Assembly (NCBI GenBank): GCA_900316685.1 | Contig: ONDS01000001.1 | Span: 1-64,000, forward strand | Length of the DNA stretch: 64,000 nt | Direction: 5' to 3' | Source: an uncultured Prevotellaceae bacterium | Lineage (GTDB): Bacteria > Bacteroidota > Bacteroidia > Bacteroidales > Bacteroidaceae | Part shown: positions 43,650 to 52,033 of the stretch, piece after piece | Layout: each line of letters opens with the position of its first letter | How positions within the stretch are numbered: position 1 is the stretch's first letter | The notes under the pieces: generated by a model | What the model was told of the DNA's origin: nothing | Database searches by the model: none | Seen by the model: the letters and a program-made list of their open reading frames with translations, nothing else | Program-made: the position numbers and the translations under genes

Positions 43650-44138
43650 TTATGCCCAGGGGTCCTGTGCCACCGGCACGCGGATATCGGAGAGGAATGT
43701 GATTTCCCAAACGAACCACTGTCCTGTGCTCGGTTTCTTGCGCAGGCTGATGGGACGCACGCTGTCGGCGCCTGCCGACTTGAGGTAGAGCGTGGCCATA
43801 TTCTCCTGGTCGTAGGAATAGGGATTCGTGACCACCTCGATGGTGTAAGGTGTAACAGGAGTGTAGTTGTTGTCGACCGTTGCTCCACGGAAGAACGAGA
43901 AGGTCTTATACTGTTTTCCTCTAAGACGGTCGCGCAGGAACTGCTGGTCGAAGACCGACAGGGGGCGCGGTCCGCGTAAGTAGTTGATCATCTCGACTGT
44001 GGCGTCAGGATTGGTTTCCCACTGGCAGAGGGCAGCCACGCAGAGGGCAGCCACCGCAAACTCATTCTGTAGGTCGGCTCCGGGAAGGGTCATCATCTCA
44101 TTGAGATCTTTGGGTAGGAAAGGAAGAGTTATGTTCAT
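43650..44138 (-). CDS. DUF6935-type protein, unknown function
   Basis: A 162-residue soluble protein without signal peptide. It has the pattern FAVAALCVAALCQWETNP, GPRPLSVFDQQFLRDRL, a PYTIEVVTNPYSY segment and the ending SDIRVP..DPWA, which I recognise as the DUF6935 family, better known from Firmicutes. Its function is not known. It lies directly upstream of the SpmA-SpmB fusion gene and probably shares its transcript. Such sharing between phyla suggests past transfer, but base use looks like that of its neighbours. Confidence 0.75.
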   Translation of the reverse strand: MNITLPFLPKDLNEMMTLPGADLQNEFAVAALCVAALCQWETNPDATVEMINYLRGPRPLSVFDQQFLRDRLRGKQYKTFSFFRGATVDNNYTPVTPYTIEVVTNPYSYDQENMATLYLKSAGADSVRPISLRKKPSTGQWFVWEITFLSDIRVPVAQDPWA

Positions 44139-44152
44139 ATTGAATATTGAAA

Positions 44153-44210
44153 AAGGTTAGGACATTTTTTGACAAACCACCCCTGTCCCTCCTTTGGAAA
44201 AGGAGGGGAG
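44153..44210 (+). repeat. Dispersed palindromic element, copy upstream of the DUF6935 gene
   Basis: A full copy of the 58-bp element (AAGGTTAGGACATTTTTTG to AAAAGGAGGGGAG). It lies 14 bases upstream of the DUF6935 start, between two minus-strand genes, in the same orientation as all other copies. Confidence 0.75.
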
Positions 44211-44243
44211 AAAGTTACTTGTGACATGGGAGGTAGTTCTCAT

Positions 44244-44314
44244 ATTTCTTATTTCAGATTTCAGATTTCTTATTTCAGATTTCTTATTTCAGATTTCTTA
44301 TTTCAGATTTCTTA
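44244..44314. repeat. Heptamer array at the end of the TPR gene
   Basis: About ten units of ATTTCTT and ATTTCAG alternate from 44244 to 44314. The array runs into the stop codon (44312-44314) of the minus-strand TPR gene. Confidence 0.85.
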
Positions 44315-46276
44315 TTTTGAGAATTGTTTGATAAGATTGTATGCACCATAGACACCGAGTTCGCCGGCGGTGCTGAGGTCGCGTACCGCCTTCTCCTTAT
44401 CACCCATGTTGCCATAGGCCAGTCCACGGTTGAAGAACGCCTCGGGCAGGTTGGCATTCATCTCGATGGCTTTGGTATAGTCGTCGATGGCCTGCTGGTA
44501 GTCGCCCCTAAGGGCATGGATATTGGCGCGGTCGTAGTAGAGGTAGGCGTTTTGGGGAGCCAGACGTATGGCCTTGTTGAAGTTGTCGATGACACGCTCC
44601 TGCATCATCCTGATGTCGGTGCCCTGTGCCACCACGGGAATCATGAGCGAGAGGCACACGCCACGCTGCCAGTAGGCCAACATCATGGTGGAGTCGATGG
44701 AGAGCACCGTGTTGAGGTCGGCCACCGCATCGTCGAGGTTTTGCAACGACGTATGGGCTACGGCTCTCTGGAACAGGAGATTGCGCATGATGGACATGTC
44801 GCGTTCGGCATCTATATCAGCCGAGAGTGAGTCGACGAGCGCGAAGTAGGCCTTCGATGTGCGTTCATCGACCTGAGCGGGATTACAAGTAAGGTAAATG
44901 GTGTGTCGTGGTTTTCCTTTCTGGTTGAAGGCATCGACCGAGCTGTCGAAAGCCAGGTAAGCCTTCACCACATTATTATATTTTGAATAAGCCAGCAGGT
45001 ACATCGGCTGGAAATCGCTGCCCACCTCGCGATCCTGCACACGCCCGCGGTACGGGCTGTCGTACTTGAACTCATGTTCCACCGTTTCCTCGTCCTCGAC
45101 CACAATCTGGTTGTACTTGCTCATGTCGATTTCGCTCTTCTTACGTGTGGCTCGCCGCTGCGCCGCCGTCCATCGCGGCTGGATGCCTATGTGCTTATCC
45201 ATCTGTGCCTTGAAGATACGGAACTCATCCATCTCCGCCTGGTTGGTCATGCCCAGTCGGCGGTAACACTCTGCACGGTTTTTCAGTCCGACCCAGAAGT
45301 TGGGATATTGGTTGATAACCGTCGTATAGTCGGCGATGGCCGCCCGCAGGTTTCCCGTCTTATGATGGAGCACCGCCCGGTTGTAGGTAGCCATGAGGTT
45401 GCCCGGTTCCATACGCAGGATGAAGTCGAAGTCGTCGATGGCTCGGTTGTCGTCGCCCACCTGCACCCTCAACAGTCCCCGGTTGTAGTGTGCCAGGAAG
45501 TTGTTGGGGTCGAGTTCAATGGCCATGTCGTAGTCGGACATCGCTCCCTTGAGGTTGTTGGTGTTGAGTCGCACGAGCGCCCTGTTGACGTAGTTGCTCA
45601 CCATCTTCGGTCGCAGACGTATGGCCTCGGAGAGTTGCCGTTCGGCATCGCTCCACTGTGCCCGTGCCAACGAGATATGGGCCGCCGTCATCCAGCCCTC
45701 AGCATCGTAGGGGTCGATTTCCAGTGCCTTGTTGAGCCAGGTGGCCGCCTGCGTGGTGTCTTTATTGAGCATGAAGATCTGTGCCTTGACCGAATAAGCC
45801 CTGGCGTTGTGGCTCCAGTGTTGGATGATAGTATCAAGGTCGAGTTGCGCCTGATCGTACTGTTTGAGTTCGAAGCGGCAGAGCATGCGGTTGAACCAGA
45901 AGTTCTGCGCCGTGGAATCGTTGTGTATGGCTATGTCGTAGTCGGCTATGGCCTCCTCGTATTTTTTCTGGCGTATACGGCAAAGCCCTCTCAACTCATA
46001 CATACTATTAATGTAAGGGTTGAGATGTATGGCTTCGGAGCAGTCCTGTTCCGCCCCATAGAAATCGTCGAGATAGTATTTCGCCACGCTGCGGTAGTAC
46101 CACGGCTCATAGAGATAAGGTTTGGAGCTGATGGCACGGTTGAAATGTTGTATGGCCAGCACATAATCCTCATAATACAACGCGCTCCGCCCATTGATGA
46201 TGAGGCGGTCGACGTTGAACTGTGCCGCCACGTTGAGCGGCACGAGCAAGAGTATGAGCAGTAGCCGTCGAAGCAT
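44312..46276 (-). CDS. Exported TPR-repeat protein
   Basis: A 654-residue protein with a signal peptide (1-18) and about a dozen TPR units, many with the pattern A..DYD.AI.L.P (for example near residues 35-70, 225-300 and 560-630). TPR arrays bind partner proteins. Two blocks of repeats are separated by a charged region near 360-440. It is the last gene of the SPOR-ruvX-def-TPR operon, 12 bases after def. Its partner is unknown. Confidence 0.85.
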   Translation of the reverse strand: MLRRLLLILLLVPLNVAAQFNVDRLIINGRSALYYEDYVLAIQHFNRAISSKPYLYEPWYYRSVAKYYLDDFYGAEQDCSEAIHLNPYINSMYELRGLCRIRQKKYEEAIADYDIAIHNDSTAQNFWFNRMLCRFELKQYDQAQLDLDTIIQHWSHNARAYSVKAQIFMLNKDTTQAATWLNKALEIDPYDAEGWMTAAHISLARAQWSDAERQLSEAIRLRPKMVSNYVNRALVRLNTNNLKGAMSDYDMAIELDPNNFLAHYNRGLLRVQVGDDNRAIDDFDFILRMEPGNLMATYNRAVLHHKTGNLRAAIADYTTVINQYPNFWVGLKNRAECYRRLGMTNQAEMDEFRIFKAQMDKHIGIQPRWTAAQRRATRKKSEIDMSKYNQIVVEDEETVEHEFKYDSPYRGRVQDREVGSDFQPMYLLAYSKYNNVVKAYLAFDSSVDAFNQKGKPRHTIYLTCNPAQVDERTSKAYFALVDSLSADIDAERDMSIMRNLLFQRAVAHTSLQNLDDAVADLNTVLSIDSTMMLAYWQRGVCLSLMIPVVAQGTDIRMMQERVIDNFNKAIRLAPQNAYLYYDRANIHALRGDYQQAIDDYTKAIEMNANLPEAFFNRGLAYGNMGDKEKAVRDLSTAGELGVYGAYNLIKQFSK

Positions 46277-46288
46277 GGCTATGGTGGT

Positions 46289-46855
46289 TTACTTCCTTAC
46301 CTGTGGCACTTTCACCTTATAGGCACAGCGTACTCGTCCTTGCAGCAGGGCCTTGAGTTTGCCCTTGATCATTTGTTTGCGCAGCGGCGAGATATGGTCG
46401 ATGAACATCTTTCCTTCGAGATGGTCGAACTCATGCTGCATGACCCTGGCGAGATAGCCCTCGACCCACTCGTCGTAGGTGTTGAACTGTTCGTCTTGGT
46501 AGGTGACATGTATGCGTGTGGGGCGGACCACTTTCTCGTGGATACCCGGCAGACTGAGGCAACCCTCTTCGGAAGTGAGCGTCTTCGCATCATCCTTCTC
46601 GATGATATGCGGGTTGATGAAAGCCTTGCGGAAACCCTTGTATTCAGGATAGTCTTCGGAGAGCACATCGAGGTCGATGACCACTATGCGGTCGGCCCTG
46701 CCCACCTGAGGGGCAGCCAGTCCGATGCCTTCAGACTGGTCGAGTGTCTCGAACATATCGTTGAGGAAATTCTTGAAGTCGGGATAGTCGGGCGTGATGT
46801 CCTGTGCCACCTTGCGCAACACGGGTTGCCCGTAAGTGTAAATCGGTAAGATCAT
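46289..46855 (-). CDS. def: Peptide deformylase
   Basis: Removes the formyl group from the N-terminal methionine of new proteins. The 188-residue enzyme shows all three motifs: GIGLAAPQVG (43-52), EEGCLSLPG with metal ligand Cys99, and QHEFDHLEG with His141, catalytic Glu142 and His145. The start overlaps the ruvX stop by four bases. Confidence 0.97.
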   Translation of the reverse strand: MILPIYTYGQPVLRKVAQDITPDYPDFKNFLNDMFETLDQSEGIGLAAPQVGRADRIVVIDLDVLSEDYPEYKGFRKAFINPHIIEKDDAKTLTSEEGCLSLPGIHEKVVRPTRIHVTYQDEQFNTYDEWVEGYLARVMQHEFDHLEGKMFIDHISPLRKQMIKGKLKALLQGRVRCAYKVKVPQVRK

Positions 46856-47268
46856 CTATTTCTGGATTGCAAAAAACTCTGTAGGATAATGGTGGCGCTG
46901 ATCTCATCGACGAGCGCCTTGTTCTGTCGCGCCTTCTTCTTCAGTCCGGCGTCGATCATGGCCTGGTGGGCGAGTACCGACGTGAACCGTTCGTCATAGA
47001 GCGTGACGGGAATATTGGGAAATCGTTTTCTGAACGTATTGACGAACTGCATCACCCTCTGGTGGTTTTCGCTGGGCGACCCATCGTTCTGCCGAGGTTC
47101 ACCCACAACGAGACGTTCCACCTGTTCGTGGGCCAGATAATCGGCGAGCCATTGGATGAGCGAAGATGTAGAAACAGTCGCCAATCCGCCGGCAATGATC
47201 TGCAGCGGATCGGTGACTGCCACTCCTGTTCGTTTCTTCCCGTAGTCGATAGCCAGTATGCGGGCCAC
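46852..47268 (-). CDS. ruvX: Holliday junction resolvase RuvX (YqgF)
   Basis: A 138-residue RNase H-fold nuclease. It has the active-site strand ILAIDYGKKRTGVA, the VVGEPRQNDGSPSE segment and YDERFTSVLA. The family acts on RNA or branched DNA and is essential in E. coli. It sits between the SPOR-domain lipoprotein and def, with a 6-base gap and a 4-base overlap, so it is cotranscribed. Confidence 0.94.
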   Translation of the reverse strand: MARILAIDYGKKRTGVAVTDPLQIIAGGLATVSTSSLIQWLADYLAHEQVERLVVGEPRQNDGSPSENHQRVMQFVNTFRKRFPNIPVTLYDERFTSVLAHQAMIDAGLKKKARQNKALVDEISATIILQSFLQSRNR

Positions 47269-47274
47269 GGGCGT

Positions 47275-47790
47275 TTATTTTCCTTTATACAACAGCCAAG
47301 CGTCGGCGTAGGTGTTGCGCAGTGAGTTGCGGCTGGCCACGGCACTTGATTTATCATCGTAGGTGGATGCGACGACACGGTACATGCCACGGTCGGAGTT
47401 ATAAGCCAGCTGGGCGTCGAGTCCTTGTGAGCGGAGTCGTTGCATGAGGCTTTCAGCATTTGCCTTGACAGAGAAGGAACCCACGACGACACTGAAGTTG
47501 CGCAGACCAGAACCGTCGACCACGCTGAGGTTTTCTGTGCGCACGGGCACATTGTCGTTGTTGTCGGTCACGCGTGTGTCTGTGACGGGGTTCTCGGTGA
47601 GAGGCATGACGACGGGAATATCGTTGTTGTCGCCGTAGCCATTGTTGTTACTTGTTGTCGTAGTAGTTGTTGTGCCACCCTGAGCCAGTGCTGCATCATA
47701 GGCTTTGCGATAAGCACTTTCGCTACTTTTGCAACTTGTGAAAGCCACTGCTACGCAAAGACCTGCGCAGATAACCATGGATTTTTTCAT
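47275..47790 (-). CDS. SPOR-domain lipoprotein
   Basis: A 171-residue protein with a lipobox (FTSC), a Thr/Asn-rich linker (a run of threonines near residue 42-48) and a C-terminal SPOR domain (about 95-170, VVGSFSVKANAESLMQRLRSQG). SPOR domains bind denuded peptidoglycan at the division site. It is the first gene of the ruvX-def-TPR operon. Confidence 0.88.
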   Translation of the reverse strand: MKKSMVICAGLCVAVAFTSCKSSESAYRKAYDAALAQGGTTTTTTTSNNNGYGDNNDIPVVMPLTENPVTDTRVTDNNDNVPVRTENLSVVDGSGLRNFSVVVGSFSVKANAESLMQRLRSQGLDAQLAYNSDRGMYRVVASTYDDKSSAVASRNSLRNTYADAWLLYKGK

Positions 47791-47936
47791 GACTTAATTG
47801 ATATGTTTAAATTAGACATTAACTATATTTTTGTGCGAAATTACACAAAAAAGGGCAAATATGTAAGATTTGCGGCTATAAAGTTTGTTAAATGGCGAAA
47901 ATACAACTTTTTTAACAAAAAATGTCTGAATAATCG

Positions 47937-47966
47937 TTGCTGATTGGAAAAGATTTACTAAATTTG
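47937..47966 (+). promoter_or_regulatory. Promoter of the YtxH gene
   Basis: TTG at 47937-47939, a 19-base spacer and TAAATTTG at 47959-47966. The gene starts at 48050. Confidence 0.65.
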
Positions 47967-48049
47967 CTTTCGAAAACGTCCAAGGGCACGCGAATGTTTT
48001 TTTGGGCAAATGAAGGATTTATCTATTAACATTTTTAATAATTAAGCAC

Positions 48050-48262
48050 ATGAAAGCATTAGGTTACATCGGCGCATTTTTCGGAGGCGCCATCGCCGGA
48101 GCCGCTTTAGGCCTGCTCCTGGCTCCTGAGAAGGGAGAAGACACCCGTACCAAGATTTCCGACACCGTGAGCGATTTTTGCAAGAAGCACAACCTGAAGT
48201 TGAGCAGCAAGGACGTTGAGGACCTGGTGGACGACATCAAGGACGTCGCTGTGGAAGACTAA
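48050..48262 (+). CDS. YtxH-domain protein
   Basis: A 70-residue protein with a glycine- and alanine-rich hydrophobic N-terminus (GAFFGGAIAGAALGLLLAPEKGE, here split by small residues) that is the YtxH hallmark, followed by a charged helical tail. YtxH proteins are often induced under envelope or general stress. A strong terminator follows, then two small membrane-related genes. Confidence 0.85.
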   Translation: MKALGYIGAFFGGAIAGAALGLLLAPEKGEDTRTKISDTVSDFCKKHNLKLSSKDVEDLVDDIKDVAVED

Positions 48263-48271
48263 TTCTTTTTT

Positions 48272-48299
48272 GATTGGGGGCTTTGGCCCCCAATCTTTA
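48272..48299 (+). terminator. Terminator after the YtxH gene
   Basis: A perfect 10-bp stem (GATTGGGGGC at 48272-48281 with GCCCCCAATC at 48286-48295) with a TTTG loop, followed by TTTAG. Confidence 0.85.
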
Positions 48300-48300
48300 G

Positions 48301-48338
48301 GAGCAAGGGGCAAGGAGCAAGAGGCAAGAGGCGAGGAG
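48301..48338. repeat. Heptamer array after the YtxH terminator
   Basis: Units GAGCAAG, GGGCAAG, GAGCAAG, AGGCAAG, AGGCGAG and GAGCAAA follow with period seven from 48301. Confidence 0.7.
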
Positions 48339-48373
48339 CAAAAGTAAAAAAGGTAACCGTAAAATTCGGGGTT

Positions 48374-48724
48374 ATGTTATCGAGCGACAAGAATGTAGAG
48401 ACCATCAGTCAGTTGGCTGAATCGATGAAGCATTACATCGGTTTGCAGTCTGAGTATGTGAAGTTGGACACCGTGGAGAAGTTGGTACGATTGTTGACCG
48501 CTTTGGCCGTGGTCCTGGTTTGCATGTTCATCTTGTTGTTCATCATGTTTTGCCTAAGTGTGGCTTTGGCCCACGCCCTGACTCCCTATGTGGGTGTTGT
48601 CGGCAGTTTCTGCATCGTGGCCGGCATTTACCTCTTTTTGTTGATTATTTTCCTGCTCAACCGCCGCCGTTGGGTGGAGAAACCGTTGGTACGTTTCTTG
48701 GCGGGCATTTTATTAGAGGAATAA
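48374..48724 (+). CDS. Holin-X-like membrane protein
   Basis: A 116-residue protein with an amphipathic N-terminus (LAESMKHYIGLQSEYVKLD) and two membrane spans (about 45-68 and 74-98). It matches the phage holin/Actinobacterial Holin-X type (PF07332), which in spite of the name is mostly found outside phages beside YtxH genes. It ends one base before the next gene, so the two are coupled. Confidence 0.78.
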   Translation: MLSSDKNVETISQLAESMKHYIGLQSEYVKLDTVEKLVRLLTALAVVLVCMFILLFIMFCLSVALAHALTPYVGVVGSFCIVAGIYLFLLIIFLLNRRRWVEKPLVRFLAGILLEE

Positions 48725-48725
48725 C

Positions 48726-49070
48726 ATGGCAGACATACCAACCAATCCCAATCCCCCGGAGGTTCAGATGCCTCCCGTATACCGTTCTTTGGAGGAGATA
48801 CGTCTTCGCAAGGCCCAGTTGCGCATGCAGCTGCGTCAGGACACCTCGTCGATGCACGGTCTGACCACCACCCTATTCAAGAAGGAGGAGACAAGCTATT
48901 CTCCCAGCCAACGTTTCATCGGCATGATGACCAAAGGAGCAACGTTTGTGGATGGTCTTATATTAGCTTATAAGCTCTTCAACCGTTTCCATGGTGGTAC
49001 CACCGCCGTCAGGAAGAGCAGCGGTCTGTTCGGTCTGTTCGGGAAGAAGAAAAAGAAGAAAAAGAGATAA
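48726..49070 (+). CDS. Small protein with polylysine tail
   Basis: A 114-residue protein that begins with a proline-rich stretch, has a central hydrophobic segment (ATFVDGLILAYKLF) and ends with GLFGKKKKKKKR. The basic tail could bind membrane phospholipids or nucleic acid. It follows the holin-like gene with a one-base gap. Function unknown; by context, part of a YtxH-type membrane stress cluster. Confidence 0.7.
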   Translation: MADIPTNPNPPEVQMPPVYRSLEEIRLRKAQLRMQLRQDTSSMHGLTTTLFKKEETSYSPSQRFIGMMTKGATFVDGLILAYKLFNRFHGGTTAVRKSSGLFGLFGKKKKKKKR

Positions 49071-49081
49071 ATAAAGAAAAT

Positions 49082-49140
49082 AGGTGGAGACATTGTTCTT
49101 TACAAACCACCCCTGCCCCTCCTTTGGAAAAGGAGGGGAG
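49082..49140 (+). repeat. Dispersed palindromic element, copy before dapF
   Basis: A full copy (GGTGGAGACATTGTTCTTTAC to AAAAGGAGGGGAG), in the same orientation as the others, between a plus-strand and a minus-strand gene. It may serve as a terminator for both. Confidence 0.75.
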
Positions 49141-49151
49141 GAAATTAGCAG

Positions 49152-49200
49152 ACTCAACACTCAACACTCAACACTCAACACTCAACACTAAACACTCAAC
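49152..49200. repeat. Heptamer array at the end of dapF
   Basis: Seven unbroken units, six ACTCAAC and one ACTAAAC, occupy exactly 49 bases. The dapF stop codon (49196-49198) lies in the last unit, so the array reaches into the gene. Confidence 0.88.
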
Positions 49201-49999
49201 ACTCTATTTCCCCTTCGAAGACGAAGGAGGCTGGTCCCGTGAGATAGACATGGTTGTCGTGCTCACGCCACTCGATATCCAGCGTCCCACCATCCATGAT
49301 GATACGAGAGGAGCGTGAAGCCCGATGCGTGAGAGCCGCCGCCACCGCCGTAGCACATGCCCCAGTGCCGCAGGCCATGGTGATGCCACTGCCCCGTTCC
49401 CATACACGTGTACGCAGACTACCATCATCGAGCACGTGCGCAAACTCGATGTTGCAGCGCTCCGGGAAGGCAGGATGACACTCCAGCGAGCGCCCCATCT
49501 GTTGCACCTGATCGACATCGTCGGTGAAGATGACGTAATGCGGGTTGCCCATCGACACGAAGGTGCCAAGGCCCGGATCGTGGTCGGCAATGAACTGCAA
49601 AGCGTTGTCGAACACCGGTTGTAGCATGTCGACAGTGACGGAAAGCACCGAACCGTCCACCACTTCGAGTTGGAGCGTCTTGACACCCGAGAGCGTCAGC
49701 AACCTGATGACCGTCTGATGGGTCAGTCCTTTCTCAAAGAGGTATTTACCGATGCACCGTGCTGCATTGCCACACATCATCGCCTCGCTGCCGTCGGCAT
49801 TGAAGATGCGCATGGAGAAATCGGCCTCGGGCACCGCCGAACGGCCGATGAGCACCAGTCCGTCAGAACCGATGCCTTTGTGTCGGTCGCTCCATAGTAT
49901 GGCCGTCTGTACGGGGTTGGCAATATGATACTCCATGGCATTGACATAGATATAGTCGTTGCCCACTCCATGCATTTTCGTAAAATGTATTTTGTTCAT
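49196..49999 (-). CDS. dapF: Diaminopimelate epimerase
   Basis: Converts LL- to meso-diaminopimelate for lysine and peptidoglycan synthesis. The 267-residue protein has both catalytic cysteines, Cys76 in MCGNAARC and Cys210 in ACGTGAC, and the substrate loop [11 protein letters not shown] near the N-terminus. The last residue and stop come from the heptamer array. A clear promoter precedes it, so it is a single-gene unit here. Confidence 0.96.
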   Translation of the reverse strand: MNKIHFTKMHGVGNDYIYVNAMEYHIANPVQTAILWSDRHKGIGSDGLVLIGRSAVPEADFSMRIFNADGSEAMMCGNAARCIGKYLFEKGLTHQTVIRLLTLSGVKTLQLEVVDGSVLSVTVDMLQPVFDNALQFIADHDPGLGTFVSMGNPHYVIFTDDVDQVQQMGRSLECHPAFPERCNIEFAHVLDDGSLRTRVWERGSGITMACGTGACATAVAAALTHRASRSSRIIMDGGTLDIEWREHDNHVYLTGPASFVFEGEIEC

Positions 50000-50007
50000 A
50001 TCCGTCG

Positions 50008-50039
50008 CAAAATTACATTAAAAATAGCCATCCTGCAAA
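50008..50039 (-). promoter_or_regulatory. Promoter of dapF
   Basis: On the minus strand, TTTG (50036-50039), a 20-base spacer and TAATTTTG (50008-50015). Confidence 0.8.
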
Positions 50040-50065
50040 ATAATGTACGATTTTTTCATCCATGA

Positions 50066-50566
50066 CTAAGGATTGTCGATGATTTCCCGGGCTATCCATG
50101 CGCAAGCCATAGCATCGGCGAGAGCATGGTGATGGTTCTCCAGCCGATAGCCGCAGGCTTCAGCCACCACATCCAATTGGTGATTAGGCAGATAGCGCAT
50201 TTTTCGCCGTGAGGCGGTGAGCGTATCGTAGAACACATAATCGGGATAATCCATCTGGTAGACGCGGAACACCGCCTTCAGGCATCCTTCGTCGAACCGA
50301 TGGTTGTGCGCCACCAAGGGCAGTCCTTCTATCAAAGGTTCGACCTGCGCCCACACCTCGGGAAACACGGGCGCATTGTCGGTATCGGCATGGGTAAGCC
50401 CGTGCACCCGAGTACACCAATAATAGTAATAATTAGGCTCAGGTTGGATGAGCGAGTAGAACGTGTCGGCTATCTCGCCATCGCGTACCACTACCACCCC
50501 TACAGAGCAAACCGAGGAAGGTTGGCTGTTGGCGGTCTCAAAATCTATCGCAGCAAAATTATCCAT
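50066..50566 (-). CDS. DnaQ-like 3'-5' exonuclease
   Basis: A 166-residue DEDDh-type exonuclease. The motifs are AAIDFETAN (Exo I, Asp and Glu), HNHRFDEGCL (Exo II) and HHALADAMACAW (Exo III, His and Asp). The small size fits stand-alone DnaQ-like enzymes used in DNA repair or RNA trimming. Its promoter now uses a box provided by the adjacent IS1380 end. Confidence 0.92.
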   Translation of the reverse strand: MDNFAAIDFETANSQPSSVCSVGVVVVRDGEIADTFYSLIQPEPNYYYYWCTRVHGLTHADTDNAPVFPEVWAQVEPLIEGLPLVAHNHRFDEGCLKAVFRVYQMDYPDYVFYDTLTASRRKMRYLPNHQLDVVAEACGYRLENHHHALADAMACAWIAREIIDNP

Positions 50567-50597
50567 TCTTTATAGATTACTTGAATGATTTATTCGG

Positions 50598-50629
50598 CAA
50601 AGGTAAGTATAAACTTCCATAAACCCAAA
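50598..50629 (-). promoter_or_regulatory. Hybrid promoter of the exonuclease gene, -33 box inside the IS end
   Basis: On the minus strand, TTTG (50626-50629), a 20-base spacer and TACCTTTG (50598-50605) form a perfect consensus. The TTTG lies inside the left inverted repeat of the insertion sequence (from 50624). Without the insertion, the flank (ATAAAGATGCTCC) would put TGCT there on the plus strand, so the element seems to have created or strengthened the promoter. Confidence 0.7.
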
Positions 50630-50636
50630 TCGGTCA

Positions 50637-51968
50637 TTAGGATTTTTCGGTGCTGTATGGCAGTGAGAAATCTTTCAGTTTTTCCCATATAGATAGGAAG
50701 GCTTTTCTGGTCTTTAGTGATCTCGCCAAGTACAGTATGTGCTTATCCTTCGTTTTCCCCAAATATGCAGGAGTGGAGATCAATTCGTATCTGATAGTCT
50801 TGAGGAACTTCTTTTTGTCGGAGTTGATCAAGGCATGGCGGAACAGGGACATGAAATTGTATGCCATGACGATGAAATTTCCACATGCCTCAGTCGCCCA
50901 GAAGTTGTGGGACACGAAGTCGTCTATTGAGAAGTCGTACTTCAGTTCCTTGATTCTGTTCTCCGAGTCAGCCCTGCCACGATACGAGTCATATACGATC
51001 TTGGCTGGTAGTTCAAGGTCTGTGACAAAGCAGCTGTATCTGTATTTCCCGTAATCCTTCTCATCCTCAAACAGTTCCAGTTGTCTGACCTGTTTGCCTG
51101 CCGCCTTCGGGCGTTTCTCGACCTCCTGCCTTACCATGACGATGCGCCTGGGCTTCTCCCAACCTTCTGCCTGGTAAGTCGTTTCTGCAATTTCCAGACC
51201 GTCTGCGACTTCTGCCCAGACCCTCTCATGCGTCAGACTGTACTTGATGCGGTTGTTGAAGCGGCAGGCAACAATATAGTGCAAGTGCTTCTGTTCCAGA
51301 TATTCAAGTATGCTTCCAGAAAAGAAGCCGCTGTCCATGCGGATAAGTCCGACCTTCTTGTCCTGGAGACGCGACAGCGTGTCTTCCAGGAAGGCCAGGT
51401 AGTTGGTGCTGGCAGAGGTGTTCCCGGGACGCAGCCAGTAGTTTGCTATCATGCGCACGTCCGAGACAAAGGCAAGGAGCGGATGATGGGACGGGCGACC
51501 GGGACGTTTAGGATTGTATCCCTTGACAGCCCCTTCCTGATTGCCCTCGCGGACCATGACCGTGGAATCAAAGTCAAGCGTATAGTTGTCGAACATCAGC
51601 TCGGAGAAGAACCATCTGAACAACTCACCGAACACACGCTCATTGACGGCCTGTGAGAACTTGTTGAAATAACGCTGGTAAGCCCTGTGGTCTGCTCCAC
51701 GCTTCCACCCCAGAAGCCTGCACAGGGCTGAATCATACCGGACGACGTCAAGGTGACCGAAGCAACTTGCACCACACCATACTCCGGCGAACATGCCCAG
51801 TATCAGCTGTAAAGGCTTGTAACCCCTGTTGGAACCCTGGGACGGAATACCGCACATTTCAAGATGCTCAGCAAAACGGCATTTCTCAAGCATCTTCAAA
51901 AACAGGGAGAGACCGCCAAAAGGGGTAATCTCCTTGTTCACGAACTTTATGTTATAATCACGCAACAT
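50637..51968 (-). CDS. IS1380-family transposase
   Basis: A DDE transposase of 443 residues from the start at 51968 (MLRDYNIKFVNKEITPFGGL). The frame is open to 52052 but that ATG is upstream of the internal promoter and inside a hairpin, so I prefer 51968. Typical IS1380 blocks are visible: a DFDSTV segment with the first Asp, an IRMDSGFFS segment with the second Asp and a Glu region near SRADSENRIKELK. The stop codon lies in the left inverted repeat. No frameshift or stop interrupts the gene, so it may be active. Confidence 0.92.
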   Translation of the reverse strand: MLRDYNIKFVNKEITPFGGLSLFLKMLEKCRFAEHLEMCGIPSQGSNRGYKPLQLILGMFAGVWCGASCFGHLDVVRYDSALCRLLGWKRGADHRAYQRYFNKFSQAVNERVFGELFRWFFSELMFDNYTLDFDSTVMVREGNQEGAVKGYNPKRPGRPSHHPLLAFVSDVRMIANYWLRPGNTSASTNYLAFLEDTLSRLQDKKVGLIRMDSGFFSGSILEYLEQKHLHYIVACRFNNRIKYSLTHERVWAEVADGLEIAETTYQAEGWEKPRRIVMVRQEVEKRPKAAGKQVRQLELFEDEKDYGKYRYSCFVTDLELPAKIVYDSYRGRADSENRIKELKYDFSIDDFVSHNFWATEACGNFIVMAYNFMSLFRHALINSDKKKFLKTIRYELISTPAYLGKTKDKHILYLARSLKTRKAFLSIWEKLKDFSLPYSTEKS

Positions 51969-51991
51969 TTTCTTATATGTTTTTCGCGTGG

Positions 51992-52023
51992 TAAAGGTAG
52001 TAAATAATTGTAAATCAGACAAA
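51992..52023 (-). promoter_or_regulatory. Internal promoter of the transposase gene
   Basis: On the minus strand, TTTG (52020-52023), a 20-base spacer and TACCTTTA (51992-51999), one mismatch from the consensus. It lies 24 bases before the 51968 start and supports it. Confidence 0.6.
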
Positions 52024-52033
52024 TTCAATTGAG

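Noticed and set aside
45074-46264. A 396-codon open frame on the plus strand opposite the TPR gene
   Set aside because: It lies entirely antisense to a convincing TPR-repeat gene, has no recognisable domains and is rich in His and Val as expected from reverse-complement codon bias.
48374-48724. Prophage remnant suggested by the holin-like protein
   Set aside because: No other phage genes are near, and the family is common in chromosomal YtxH clusters.
49152-49200. Possible CRISPR array
   Set aside because: The units are seven bases without spacers, so this is a simple tandem repeat.
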